Below, piece by piece: positions 1 to 9,549 of a DNA stretch of 64,000 bases (positions are counted from its first letter, which is position 1; the number at the start of each line of letters is the position of its first letter). Origin of the DNA: Alloyangia pacifica. GTDB taxonomy: Bacteria > Pseudomonadota > Alphaproteobacteria > Rhodobacterales > Rhodobacteraceae. Location: NCBI RefSeq assembly GCF_020524285.1, contig NZ_JAIVKX010000001.1, positions 62,001 to 126,000 on the forward strand, given 5' to 3'. The translations under genes and the position numbers were made by a program. The notes beneath the pieces are model-generated. The model saw only the letters and a list, made by a program, of their open reading frames with translations. It was not told the DNA's origin and did no database searches.

Positions 1-2
1 GC

Positions 3-92
3 AAGCACTACGACGGGCCGGTGAGCCTGCGCATCGGCTACCGGTTCGAGGCCGCGGAGTATTTCATCGGCTTCTCGGTCAACACCTTCTGA
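3..92 (+). CDS. C-terminal end of a probable outer-membrane beta-barrel protein (5' end outside window)
   Basis: Only the last 29 codons are present; the frame is open from base 3 and stops with TGA at 90-92. The visible peptide alternates hydrophobic and polar residues (SLRIGYRFEAAEYFIGF) and ends in phenylalanine, as outer-membrane beta-barrel proteins usually do. It converges on the beta-glucan synthase gene with an 84-bp gap in which I see no clear terminator. The family cannot be named from so short a fragment; the barrel assignment is inference from the C-terminal pattern. Confidence 0.5.
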   Translation, partial: KHYDGPVSLRIGYRFEAAEYFIGFSVNTF

Positions 93-176
93 TCTTCCGC
101 GGGCTGGTCGCCCCCGAACAGACCGTCCCCGCGCTGACCTTGCAGGGGCAGACCTTCCACGAATGCGGCCGGGCGC

Positions 177-2156
177 TCAGCCCGGCAGGCCGAAGCTGAT
201 GCGCCGCGCGATGTCGGCGATCACCGCCGAGGTGCGCGTGCTGACCACGCCGGGCGCATCGCCCTCGGCGTAGAAGCGCACGAAGAGCGCCTCGCGCTGT
301 TCCTCGGTCGGCACCAGCTGCAGGCGCGCGCCATCGGTGGTGGGCGCGATCACATAGGCCTCTAGGTTGCCTACGTCGGGCAGGTGCAGCATGCCGCGGG
401 TCTGCGGCGGGTAGGGCTTGCCGCGCAGCCGCGCGGTGTCGAGCGTCAGCGACGACAGCCAGAGCTCCTGGGTCTCGCCGGCGGCGGTGAAGGTCACCCG
501 CTCGGGCTTGTCGGCCATATGGGTCTCGGATCGGGGCAGCTCGACGCAGGTGAAGCAGGTCACCGACAGGACGATCAGGTTGTAGAGCGTCCAGAACAGG
601 ATCACCCATTTGCCGTCGCCGGCGTCGTTCATCGCGAAACGATCGCTGAAGATGCCGAGGAACAGCCCCGCGATGCTCAGGATCAGGGCAATGGCAAAGG
701 GCGCCATCAGCCGCCATTGCACCACCACCTTCGAGCGGTCGCCGCCCTTGGCGGTCACCGAGAACTTGTGGCCCTTGGGCCGGAACAGCCCGGTGTAGGC
801 GGCGCGGGTGATCGGGATGGCGCCGATGAGCTGGCTGACGTCGTGGAACACCGGGATCATCAGCCCGCGCGACAGCAGGTTCATCACCATGGTGACCCAG
901 ACGTAGTAGGGGCCGAAATAGACCAGCACGTCGGCGAGCCGTGCGTCGACCACGGTGATCCCGAAGAACCAGTAGAGCAGCGGGAATATGATGGCGGCGA
1001 TGCGGAACGGAAAGCTGGTGGCCCAGAAGAACACCGAGTCGATGACGCTCCAGCGGTCGCGCAGGCGCAGCTTCGCGTCCGAGAAGGGGCCCACCGAGGA
1101 ACGGGCGATCTGCATCAGGCCGAGGCACCAGCGGGCGCGCTGGGTGATGTACTCCTTGAGCCCCTCCGGTGCGAGCCCCTCGGTCAGCGGCTCGTTGAGG
1201 TAGACGGTGCGCCAGCCCTGGCTCTGCAGGGTGATGGTGAGCATGAAGTCTTCGGTGATGCTCTCGGTCGGGAAACCGCCGATGGCGCGCACCGCGTCGA
1301 AGCGGCAGATCGAGGAGGTGCCGCAGCAGATCGCGATGCCCCAGGCATCGCGCGAGGCCTGCATGTGATCGAAGAAGAAGCGCTGCTCGTCCGGGTAGGA
1401 GGCGCTGAGCCCGAGGTTGTGCTGGATCGGGTCGGCGTTGAAGAAGTGCTGCGGCGTCTGCACCAGCCCGACGTCCGGGTCGTGGAACAGCGCGAGGCAG
1501 CGCGACAGGAATCCCCGGTGCGGCACGAAATCGGCGTCGAGCACCGCGATGAACTGTGGCGGCTGCGGATCCTCGGCCAGCCGGTCGAGCGCATGGTTGA
1601 TGTTACCCGCCTTCGAGCCCTTGTTGTCCGGGCGGCGCATGTAGCGCACCTTCTGCTCGAGGCAGTAGTCGCGCAGCCAGTCGCGCCGGTTGTCATCGAG
1701 GATGATGACTTCCTTGTTCTTGTGGCGCAGCGACTTGGCACCGATGATGGTGCGCTCGAGGATGTCGCGGTCCTCGTTGTAGGTGGCGATCATCACCGCC
1801 ACCTTGGGCTCGTCGTCGCCCCACCAGTTCGCGTGCGTGTCGACCTCCTCGCTGCGACTGAGCGTCCGCGCGAGGATCACGAAGGCGCTGAGCGAGCCGA
1901 TCAGCGTGAGCAGTTCGAGCGCGTAGAGCATGTAGCTCAGCGCGGCGTCGAGAGTCAGGCCGAAGGGGGCGAGCGTCTCGGCCCCGCGCCACCAGGCGTA
2001 GCGCGCCGCGAAGAAGAAGGCGGCGGCGAAAAGGATGGCGCGGTCGCGGGTCCGCTCGGGGTCCACGACGAAGGGCAGCACCAGCCCGATGCCCGCCACG
2101 AGCAGCAGGTAGGCGCCGCTCGAGCCGAGGTCTCCGAGGTGGGGGAAGGGGGCCAC
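177..2156 (-). CDS. bgsA: Membrane GT2 beta-glucan synthase, BcsA/BgsA-like
   Basis: 659-residue processive family 2 glycosyltransferase, expected to polymerise UDP-glucose and extrude the glucan through the inner membrane. The cytosolic core has YNED (126-129), DDN (154-156), DAD (207-209), QTPQHFF (233-239), TED (301-303) and QRARW (339-343), in the order of cellulose synthase. Hydrophobic segments flank the core (about 15-30, 45-100, 375-445 and 485-535). The C-terminal region lacks a clean c-di-GMP PilZ motif: it reads PRSETH (541-546) rather than RxxxR. The start is GTG, one base after the stop of the adaptor gene, so the two are translationally coupled. No bcsB or bcsC is seen. The adaptor-then-synthase order matches the bgsBA mixed-linkage beta-glucan operon of Sinorhizobium. 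GT2 beta-glucan synthase is firm; the choice between cellulose and mixed-linkage product is inference. Confidence 0.85.
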   Translation of the reverse strand: MAPFPHLGDLGSSGAYLLLVAGIGLVLPFVVDPERTRDRAILFAAAFFFAARYAWWRGAETLAPFGLTLDAALSYMLYALELLTLIGSLSAFVILARTLSRSEEVDTHANWWGDDEPKVAVMIATYNEDRDILERTIIGAKSLRHKNKEVIILDDNRRDWLRDYCLEQKVRYMRRPDNKGSKAGNINHALDRLAEDPQPPQFIAVLDADFVPHRGFLSRCLALFHDPDVGLVQTPQHFFNADPIQHNLGLSASYPDEQRFFFDHMQASRDAWGIAICCGTSSICRFDAVRAIGGFPTESITEDFMLTITLQSQGWRTVYLNEPLTEGLAPEGLKEYITQRARWCLGLMQIARSSVGPFSDAKLRLRDRWSVIDSVFFWATSFPFRIAAIIFPLLYWFFGITVVDARLADVLVYFGPYYVWVTMVMNLLSRGLMIPVFHDVSQLIGAIPITRAAYTGLFRPKGHKFSVTAKGGDRSKVVVQWRLMAPFAIALILSIAGLFLGIFSDRFAMNDAGDGKWVILFWTLYNLIVLSVTCFTCVELPRSETHMADKPERVTFTAAGETQELWLSSLTLDTARLRGKPYPPQTRGMLHLPDVGNLEAYVIAPTTDGARLQLVPTEEQREALFVRFYAEGDAPGVVSTRTSAVIADIARRISFGLPG

Positions 2157-2157
2157 C

Positions 2158-3330
2158 TCAGCCGAACCAGCCGCGGAAGATGTCGAGCGGGCGCCCGTCG
2201 AAGAAGGCCCGGCCGGTGCGGCCGATGGCGCAGCCGAGCTCGGAGTCGGCGTTCAGCGAGGGAACCAGCAGGGTCACGTCGTAGCGCTCGAGGTGCTTCT
2301 CGCTCGGCGCGACCGCGAGGTTGGCATAGACCGTGCGCGCGCCGCTGCCGGCGAGCCGCCCGACCGTGGCGGGATAGACCCGGGACTGGCCGCTGAAGCG
2401 GAAGCTGGCGTCCTGCCCGACGCGCAGCGTGTTGAACACGCGCTCGGTCACCGACAGGGTGACGATGCTCTGGCCGCAGTCCACCAGCCGCAGCAGCGGA
2501 TCGCCGCGCTGCACGTTGGCGGTGTCGGCCTGCAGGGTCTCCCAGTAGAGCATATCGCTGGAGGGGGTGCGCAGCTCGGCGCGCGACCGCATGCCCTGGA
2601 CCTGGCGGGCGCGGGTGAGGCGCCGCTCCAGCGCGGCCCGGCGCGCGCTGGTCTCGGACCGCGCGAGCCCTAGGTCGGCGATCTGCGAGTCGAGCTGGAT
2701 CCGGCGCTGCTCGGAGAAGGGCGCGTCGTTGTAGCCGTCGCCGAGGAAGACGCCGTCCTGCAGCGCGTCGCGCGCGATCTGCAGCGTTTCGACGCGCTCA
2801 CGGGCATGCGACAGGGCCAGATTGCGGGTGTTCGGCTCGCCGGGGCGGCGGCTGCCCTCGACGGCGACCGCGTCGGCCAGGGCGGTGGCGTCCTCCTGCG
2901 CCGCGCCGCTCTCGAGCAGGTCACGCCGGACGCGGGCCTCGGCCAGCTCGGCCTCGAGCTCGGCAAGGCGGGCGTTCGTGAACGTCTCGGTGCGCTGCGC
3001 CAGCGCGTCGCGCTCGCGGCTCAGGGCCGAGATCGCCGCCTGGTAGCGGTTGTTTTCGGCGTCCAGCGTTTCAAGCTCGAGCTGCAGATCGTTGAGACGG
3101 TCGGTGTCGGCGCGCGCATCGTTGATCGTGGCGAGTAATTCATTGCGCGACAGCCGCGCCCCGAGCGCGTGGTTCTGCAGCTGCAAATCGCCGGCGATCG
3201 GGCTGCGCAGCGTCACGACGGGCGCGTTCACCACGGCGTTGGCGCTGGCGGCGGTCATCTGCTCGCCGATGATCACCCAGAGCGTTACGAGAATCGCGGC
3301 GATGCCGATGAAAAGTCGGGTGTACTTCAT
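2158..3330 (-). CDS. bgsB: HlyD-family periplasmic adaptor (BgsB-like)
   Basis: 390-residue membrane-fusion/adaptor protein. One N-terminal membrane segment (about 5-22, LFIGIAAILVTLW) is followed by a short beta/lipoyl-like segment (VVTLRSPIAGDLQ), a long charged alpha-helical region with coiled-coil character (about 70-240), and a C-terminal beta region typical of HlyD/Alg44-type proteins. It probably spans the periplasm beside the synthase and helps export the polymer. ATG at 3330 was chosen over an in-frame TTG six bases upstream. Its stop lies one base before the synthase start, and the GH8 gene is 140 bp upstream on the same strand. The family call is firm; the role in beta-glucan export is inferred from context. 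Confidence 0.8.
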   Translation of the reverse strand: MKYTRLFIGIAAILVTLWVIIGEQMTAASANAVVNAPVVTLRSPIAGDLQLQNHALGARLSRNELLATINDARADTDRLNDLQLELETLDAENNRYQAAISALSRERDALAQRTETFTNARLAELEAELAEARVRRDLLESGAAQEDATALADAVAVEGSRRPGEPNTRNLALSHARERVETLQIARDALQDGVFLGDGYNDAPFSEQRRIQLDSQIADLGLARSETSARRAALERRLTRARQVQGMRSRAELRTPSSDMLYWETLQADTANVQRGDPLLRLVDCGQSIVTLSVTERVFNTLRVGQDASFRFSGQSRVYPATVGRLAGSGARTVYANLAVAPSEKHLERYDVTLLVPSLNADSELGCAIGRTGRAFFDGRPLDIFRGWFG

Positions 3331-3470
3331 AAACAACTCGCGGTTCTTGGCCTGTGTCTTCGGGCACTACAACTCAGCCACCCGGAAGGATCAAGCCATT
3401 GGGGGGCGCAATCTTCTTCCGGTGCGTATGGCAGGCTCTATCGCGCCGCTTTGTGGCTAGAACAGGGCGA

Positions 3471-4520
3471 TCAGCAGGGCCTGTGTTCACGTTTCGCGAG
3501 AGCGGCGAGAAGTTGCAGAGTGGCCGGGTAGTAGGATTGCGCGCTGTCGCGCGTCGTCGGCTCCGGCAGCGCCTCGCAGCGTGCGAGCGCGGCGAGAGCG
3601 AAATACCCCGCGTAGTCGGATTCGTCGCGCACGCGGCCCGCGGCATCGACACTCACCGCGAGCTTGCCCGCCGTCCCGGCGCTTTCGAGCATATCAAGCA
3701 CCTGGCGCACCGCCGGGTTGCCGCCGCGGCCGGACCAGCTCAGATAGAGCGGCACCCGCAGCGCATCGTAGCTCGAACGCAGCTCATGCTCCTGCGGCGG
3801 CGCAAAGCCCTCGCGCGTCACGTCGATCCAGTCGGGCATCACCGGCTCGCGCGCGAGTTCGGCGAGCACCGTCTCGCCGTGGTCGGCGGCGCGGATCAGT
3901 CGCTCGTCTCCGGCGGCGAAGCCCAGTTCGCGCAGGGCGCGGGGCATGATGTAGGAAGGGTTGAAGAGCACCCGCTCGGGCGTCGCCCGGGACTCGGCGC
4001 CGGGTTTGAGCAAGAGCTCGCCGGGCGCGCGCGGGTCAGGCGCCAGGCAGAGCGCCGAGATGTCGCGGGCGATGGCCATCGCCTTGTCGTGGTACTCTCC
4101 CCAGCCGCTGTCCCGCGCGGCGCGCAGCAGGGCCCAGGCACGGAAGAGATCGCCATCGGTGGCGTTGTGCCAGTCCTTGATATTGTCCCGGCGGCGCGGC
4201 ACCCATTGCCAGGCCATGAGGGTGTCTCGCCGGATCGCGAGGTTGTGCGAGGTCCAGCTCTCGATGCTGCGGAAGCTTCGTTCGTCGCCATGCGCCTGCG
4301 CCAGGAGCAGGCCGTAGCCCTGGCCCTCGGAATGGCTTGTGGCGCTCTGAAGATCGTCCACCACACGCCCGTCCGGCTGGAGAAAGCGGGCGCGCCACAG
4401 GCGCCAGCACTGCGTCGCATCGAGCGAGGCGGCCTGGGCGGGGAGACCTGTTGCAAGCAGCGAGCCAATTCCCGCCAGAAGGTGTCGTCTATTCAGGTTT
4501 CGCAAATCGATCTTCGGCAT
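3471..4520 (-). CDS. Exported glycoside hydrolase family 8 endoglucanase/lichenase
   Basis: About 349 residues. The N-terminus has a Tat-like signal (NLNRRHLLAG, then a hydrophobic stretch ending LPAQAAS), so export to the periplasm is likely. GH8 landmarks are HSEGQGYG (general-acid Glu) and NATDGDLFRAWALL (the DGD region). GH8 members cleave beta-1,4 bonds in cellulose, or in mixed-linkage glucan (lichenase). Such an enzyme beside a glucan synthase usually trims or releases nascent polymer, like BcsZ. ATG at 4520 places the signal peptide correctly; an in-frame GTG at 4547 would add nine residues. It is the first gene of the minus-strand series GH8, adaptor, synthase. Confidence 0.82.
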   Translation of the reverse strand: MPKIDLRNLNRRHLLAGIGSLLATGLPAQAASLDATQCWRLWRARFLQPDGRVVDDLQSATSHSEGQGYGLLLAQAHGDERSFRSIESWTSHNLAIRRDTLMAWQWVPRRRDNIKDWHNATDGDLFRAWALLRAARDSGWGEYHDKAMAIARDISALCLAPDPRAPGELLLKPGAESRATPERVLFNPSYIMPRALRELGFAAGDERLIRAADHGETVLAELAREPVMPDWIDVTREGFAPPQEHELRSSYDALRVPLYLSWSGRGGNPAVRQVLDMLESAGTAGKLAVSVDAAGRVRDESDYAGYFALAALARCEALPEPTTRDSAQSYYPATLQLLAALAKREHRPC

Positions 4521-4872
4521 GTTTCGGCTTTCGAGGCGCGTATGCACGATAATTACGCGGCAAGTTTGAGGAAGCCAAAGCTTACGCGAGTGTAACTACC
4601 CCCTTTCCACCTGTGCGTGAGACTAATCCGCAACGGGTCTTGTCTAGGCAAATTAACGGAATTTGTTCGTACAAATATGATCGCTCTGCGCCTCTTTCCT
4701 AAGCGTATCGATTTTGCATGCACTTTTTGTGGGCGATTTTTCCCGTTTCCGGCCCGTGTTTCGCCCCGCGCCGCCGCGTCACCTGATTTTGATCCGGACC
4801 TGTCGTCAAATGTCGGCAGGGCCGGTCGCCAAGAAATGCCGGACCGCAAACAGGGATAACTCGGAGGTTCCA
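4521..4872. other. Divergent intergenic region, relatively AT-rich
   Basis: 352 bp separate the GH8 gene (minus) from the peptide-type binding-protein gene (plus). It is clearly more AT-rich than its surroundings (about 4630-4730), as expected for back-to-back promoters, and holds a 16-bp imperfect palindrome at 4661-4676. A strong Shine-Dalgarno (CGGAGG, 4862-4867) precedes the ATG at 4873. No small gene is convincing here. Confidence 0.6.
4661..4676. promoter_or_regulatory. Candidate operator palindrome ATTTGT-TCGT-ACAAAT
   Basis: Six-base arms ATTTGT and ACAAAT are perfectly complementary around a TCGT centre, inside the AT-rich divergent promoter region. Placement and symmetry suit a dimeric repressor site for the glucan genes, the ABC operon or both. 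No cognate regulator gene is adjacent. Confidence 0.4.
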
Positions 4873-6471
4873 ATGCTTCGTCTGAAAGCAGGCATCGCGG
4901 CGCTCGCCGTCGCCGCCACCATGGCCAGCGCCGCACTGGCGCAAGGCACGCTGCGGGTCGGGATGACCGCGGCCGACATTCCGCTCACCACCGGTCAGAC
5001 CGACCAGGGCGGCGAAGGCATGCGTTTCATGGGCTACACGGTCTACGACTCGCTGATCGAATGGGATCTCACCAGCGCCGACAAGCCGTCCGTGCTGATC
5101 CCCGGGCTCGCCACCGAATGGTCGGTGGACGAAGAAGACAAGACCAAATGGACCTTCACGCTGCGCGAAGGCGTGACCTTCCACGACGGTGCGCCGTTCA
5201 CCGCCGCGGATGTGGTGTGGAACCTCGACAAGATTCTCGACGAGACCTCCGAGCAGTACGACCCGCGCCAGGCCGCGCAGGGCAAGTCGCGGATCCCGGC
5301 GGTGGCCTCCTACGAGGCGGTGGACGACTACACGCTGGAGATCACCACCAAGGAGCCCGACGCCACGCTGCCCTACCAGATGACCTGGATCCTCATGTCG
5401 TCCAAGGCGAACTGGGAAGCCATGGACAAGGACTGGGAAAAGGTCGCCGGCAGCCCCTCGGGCACCGGCCCGTGGAAGCTGGAGACCTTCGTGCCGCGCG
5501 AGCGCGCCGAGCTGGTGCCCTTCGAAGGCTACTGGGATGAGAGCCGCGTGCCGCAGCTCGACAAGATGGTGCTGATCCCGCTGCCCGAGCCCAACGCCCG
5601 CTCCGCCGCGCTGCTGTCCGGTCAGGTGGACTGGATCGAGGCCCCGGCGCCCGACACCATCCCGGCGATGGAAGGCAACGGCTTCGTCATCTCCTCGAAC
5701 GCCTATCCGCACAACTGGACCTGGCACCTGTCGCGTCTCGAGGGGTCGCCCTGGAACGACATCCGCGTGCGCAAGGCGGCCAACCTCGCCATCGACCGCG
5801 AGGGCATGATGCCGCTGCTGGGTGGCCTGATGGTTCCGGCGAAGGGCTTCCTGCCGCCGAGCTCGCAGTGGTTCGGCAACCCGACGTTCGAAGTCAAATA
5901 TGACCTCGACGCCGCCAAGGCATTGATGGAAGAGGCCGGCTACGGCCCCGACAACCACCTGTCGGTCAAGGCGCTGATCTCGCCGTCGGGCTCGGGCCAG
6001 ATGCTGCCGCTGCCGATGAACGAGTACATCCAGCAAAGCCTTGCCGAGATCTGGATCGACGTCGAGTTCATGGTCGTCGAGTGGAACCAGATGATCAACC
6101 TGTGGCGGGCCGGCGCGGCCGATCCGTCGGTGGACGGCGCCCAGTCGATCAACTTCACCTACTTCATCCAGGACCCGTTCACCGGGCTGATCCGTCACCT
6201 CGACGAGAACCTGATCGCGCCGAACGGCACCAACTGGGGCCACTACAGCGACCCGGAAATGCAGGAGCTGTTCAAGCAGATCAAGACCACCTTCGACCCC
6301 GAGGCCCAGGACGAGGTGCTGCGCAAGACGCATGAGAAATACGTCGACGACGCGCTGTTCCTGATGGTCACCCATGACGTCGCCCCGCGCGCCATGGCGC
6401 CGAAGGTGAAGGGCTTCGTGCAGGCCCAGAACTGGTACCAGAACTTCTCGTCGATCACGATCGAAGAGTAA
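4873..6471 (+). CDS. Peptide/nickel-type ABC transporter substrate-binding protein (SBP family 5)
   Basis: 532-residue periplasmic binding protein. A Sec signal peptide occupies about residues 1-24 (cleavage after ASAALAQ). Family-5 landmarks follow: VYDSLIEWD, LATEWSVDED-like region, WTFTLREGVTFHDGAPFTA and a late INFTYFIQDPF segment. The frame is open well upstream, but ATG at 4873 is preceded by CGGAGG and starts the signal peptide. It is the first gene of the operon encoding DppB/DppC-type permeases and two OppD/OppF-type ATPases. The ligand cannot be read from sequence; the amidase, RidA and racemase-like genes downstream point to an amide- or amino-acid-derived nitrogen compound rather than a generic peptide. 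Confidence 0.88.
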   Translation: MLRLKAGIAALAVAATMASAALAQGTLRVGMTAADIPLTTGQTDQGGEGMRFMGYTVYDSLIEWDLTSADKPSVLIPGLATEWSVDEEDKTKWTFTLREGVTFHDGAPFTAADVVWNLDKILDETSEQYDPRQAAQGKSRIPAVASYEAVDDYTLEITTKEPDATLPYQMTWILMSSKANWEAMDKDWEKVAGSPSGTGPWKLETFVPRERAELVPFEGYWDESRVPQLDKMVLIPLPEPNARSAALLSGQVDWIEAPAPDTIPAMEGNGFVISSNAYPHNWTWHLSRLEGSPWNDIRVRKAANLAIDREGMMPLLGGLMVPAKGFLPPSSQWFGNPTFEVKYDLDAAKALMEEAGYGPDNHLSVKALISPSGSGQMLPLPMNEYIQQSLAEIWIDVEFMVVEWNQMINLWRAGAADPSVDGAQSINFTYFIQDPFTGLIRHLDENLIAPNGTNWGHYSDPEMQELFKQIKTTFDPEAQDEVLRKTHEKYVDDALFLMVTHDVAPRAMAPKVKGFVQAQNWYQNFSSITIEE

Positions 6472-6489
6472 GCGCTGCCAAGGCTCTTG

Positions 6490-6516
6490 CCCCCGCCGCG
6501 CAGGTCGCGGCGGGGG
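6490..6516 (+). terminator. GC-rich hairpin after the binding-protein gene (intra-operon)
   Basis: An 11-bp perfect stem (6490-6500 with 6506-6516) closes a 5-base loop CAGGT. No T-run follows, so it more likely stabilises the 3' end of the binding-protein message or attenuates transcription than terminates fully; the permease gene starts 27 bp later. Confidence 0.6.
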
Positions 6517-6543
6517 ATCACTTCAAGCCAGGGACTCCTACCC

Positions 6544-7497
6544 GTGCTCAGCTACTTCCTCCGCCGCCTCATCCTCGTGCTGCCCGTGGCCTTCGGGGTG
6601 TCGGTCATCTGTTTCCTGCTGGTGCAGATCGCGCCCGGCGATCCGCTCACCGCCATCATGCCCGTCGATGCAACCGCCGAGGAGCAGGCCGCCATGCGCG
6701 CCGCCTACGGGCTCGATAAGCCGTTGCCCATCCAATACGCGATCTGGATCGGCAATCTCGTGCAGGGGGACATGGGCAAGTCCATCGCCACCGGCCGCCC
6801 GGTCGCGCAGGAGGTCTTCGGCGCGGTGCAGAACTCGCTGCTGCTGGCCGTCTCCGCCGCGGTCATCGCCTTTCCCATCGGCATCTTCCTCGGCTTTCTG
6901 GCCGGCTATTTCCGCGACACGCTGCTGGATCGCGCGGTCACCGCGCTGTCGATCACCGGCGTGTCGGTGCCCAACTACTGGCTCGGCATCGTGCTGGTCA
7001 TCATCTTTTCGGTAAACCTCGGCTGGCTGCCCTCGATGGGCGCGGGGCCGGGCGGCTCGCAGAGCTGGGCCTGGGACTGGCTGCACATGCGCCACCTGAT
7101 CCTGCCCGCCGTGACGCTGGCCGTGGTGCCCATCGGCATCGTCGCGCGCACCGTGCGCGCATTGGCCGGGGACATCCTGACGCAGGACTTCGTGCAGGCG
7201 CTCTATGCCAAGGGCATGAGCCGCGGCGACGTGCTGCGCCACGTGGCGCGCAACGCCGCCGCCACGGCGCTGTCGGTCATGGGCCTGCAGCTGGGCTACC
7301 TGCTCGGCGGCTCGATCCTCATCGAGACCGTGTTCAACTGGCCGGGCTCGGGCTTCCTGCTGTCCAACGCCATCTTCCAGCGTGACCTGCCGCTCCTGCA
7401 GGGCACGATCCTGATCCTCGCCCTGTTCTTCGTGGCGATGAACCTCATCGTCGACGTGGCGCAGGCCGCGATCGACCCGCGCATCAAGAGGAGCTGA
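6544..7497 (+). CDS. ABC transporter permease, DppB/OppB type
   Basis: 317-residue inner-membrane permease with about six membrane helices. It begins LSYFLRRLILVLPVAFGVS, the usual DppB N-terminus, and carries the coupling-loop motif YAKGMSRGDVLRHVARNA that docks on the ATPase. The start taken is GTG at 6544, preceded by AGGGA; an in-frame upstream extension lacks the family N-terminus. It lies 72 bp after the binding-protein gene and 3 bp before the second permease. Confidence 0.88.
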   Translation: MLSYFLRRLILVLPVAFGVSVICFLLVQIAPGDPLTAIMPVDATAEEQAAMRAAYGLDKPLPIQYAIWIGNLVQGDMGKSIATGRPVAQEVFGAVQNSLLLAVSAAVIAFPIGIFLGFLAGYFRDTLLDRAVTALSITGVSVPNYWLGIVLVIIFSVNLGWLPSMGAGPGGSQSWAWDWLHMRHLILPAVTLAVVPIGIVARTVRALAGDILTQDFVQALYAKGMSRGDVLRHVARNAAATALSVMGLQLGYLLGGSILIETVFNWPGSGFLLSNAIFQRDLPLLQGTILILALFFVAMNLIVDVAQAAIDPRIKRS

Positions 7498-7500
7498 CCC

Positions 7501-8374
7501 ATGGCGCTTGCGGAAACCGACAGCATGCAGGACGCCAAGGTCGAGAAACCCCAGGGCTACTGGTCCGGCGTGGGCGCGCGCGTGGTGCGCGACCCGGTCT
7601 CGATGATCTGCCTCGGCGTGGTGCTGCTGCTGATCCTCTCGGCGATCTTCGCGCCCTGGCTGGGCCTTCCGGACCCCTACAAGGGTTCGATGATCGCCCG
7701 CCTGAAGCCGCTCGGCACCGAGGGACACATCCTCGGCACCGACGAGCAGGGCCGCGACATGCTCGCCCGGCTGATCTACGGCGGCCGGCTGACGCTGTTC
7801 ATCGGTCTCATGCCGGTGGTGCTGGCCTTCTTCATCGGCTCGGCGCTCGGCATCGTCGCGGGCTACGTCGGCGGCATGACCAACACCATCATCATGCGCG
7901 TGGTCGACGTGTTCTTCGCCTTCCCCTCGGTGCTGCTGGCGATCGCCATCTCCGGTGCGCTGGGGGCGGGGATCGTCAACAGCCTCGTGTCGCTGACCAT
8001 CGTCTTCATCCCGCCGATCACCCGCGTCGCCGAGGCGGTGACCTCGGGCGTGCGTGCGCTCGACTACATCGACGCGGCGCGGGCCACCGGCGCCAGCGCC
8101 TGGACGGTGATCCGCGTGCACGTGATCGGCAACGTGCTCTCGCCGATCTTCGTCTACGCCACCTCGCTGACCTCGGTGTGCATGATCCTCGCCGCGGGCC
8201 TGTCGTTCCTCGGCATCGGCGTGCGCCCGCCCGAGCCCGAGTGGGGCCTGATGCTGAATACGCTGCGCTCGGCCATCTACATCAACCCGTGGCTCTCGGC
8301 GCTGCCGGGGGTGATGATCTTTATCACTTCGCTCTGCCTCAACCTGCTGAGCGACGGACTGAGGAGCGCGATGA

Positions 8375-8388
<14 letters not shown>
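7501..8388 (+). CDS. ABC transporter permease, DppC/OppC type
   Basis: 295-residue partner permease. It has the DppC hallmark LGTDEQGRDMLARLIYGGR near residue 80, about six membrane helices, and the EAA-like coupling loop DAARATGASAWTVIRVHV. The last 14 bases overlap the following ATPase gene, indicating translational coupling. With the preceding permease it forms the heterodimeric channel. Confidence 0.9.
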
Positions 8389-9447
<1,059 letters not shown>

Positions 9448-9451
<4 letters not shown>

Positions 9452-9549
9452 TCTTCACGGGCAAATGCACGCAAGCGAAGCGCGAGGTCTTCTGGACCGC
9501 AAGCAAGACCGCCCCCACGAGCGCACCGGTATCGGAGGAGGGCAAGTGA
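9448..9549 (+). CDS. Possible 33-residue micro-protein coupled between the two ATPase genes
   Basis: A short frame begins MIFTGKCTQAKREVFW and ends SEEGK. Its ATG overlaps the stop of the upstream ATPase (ATGA), and its stop overlaps the GTG start of the downstream ATPase (GTGA). Such double overlap is typical of translationally coupled operon genes and would carry ribosomes across the otherwise 94-bp gap. I recognise no family. It could be a real small protein, a coupling leader, or chance; conservation is the decisive test. Confidence 0.35.

Noticed and set aside
93-176. Terminator between the first partial gene and the glucan synthase
   Set aside because: I could not find a stem followed by a T-run on either strand in this 84-bp gap.
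384-2396. 670-codon open frame on the plus strand opposite the glucan synthase
   Set aside because: Its residues are a Gly/Ala/Arg/His/Asp-rich mix with no family motifs, while the minus strand encodes a complete GT2 enzyme; typical antisense opening in GC-rich DNA.
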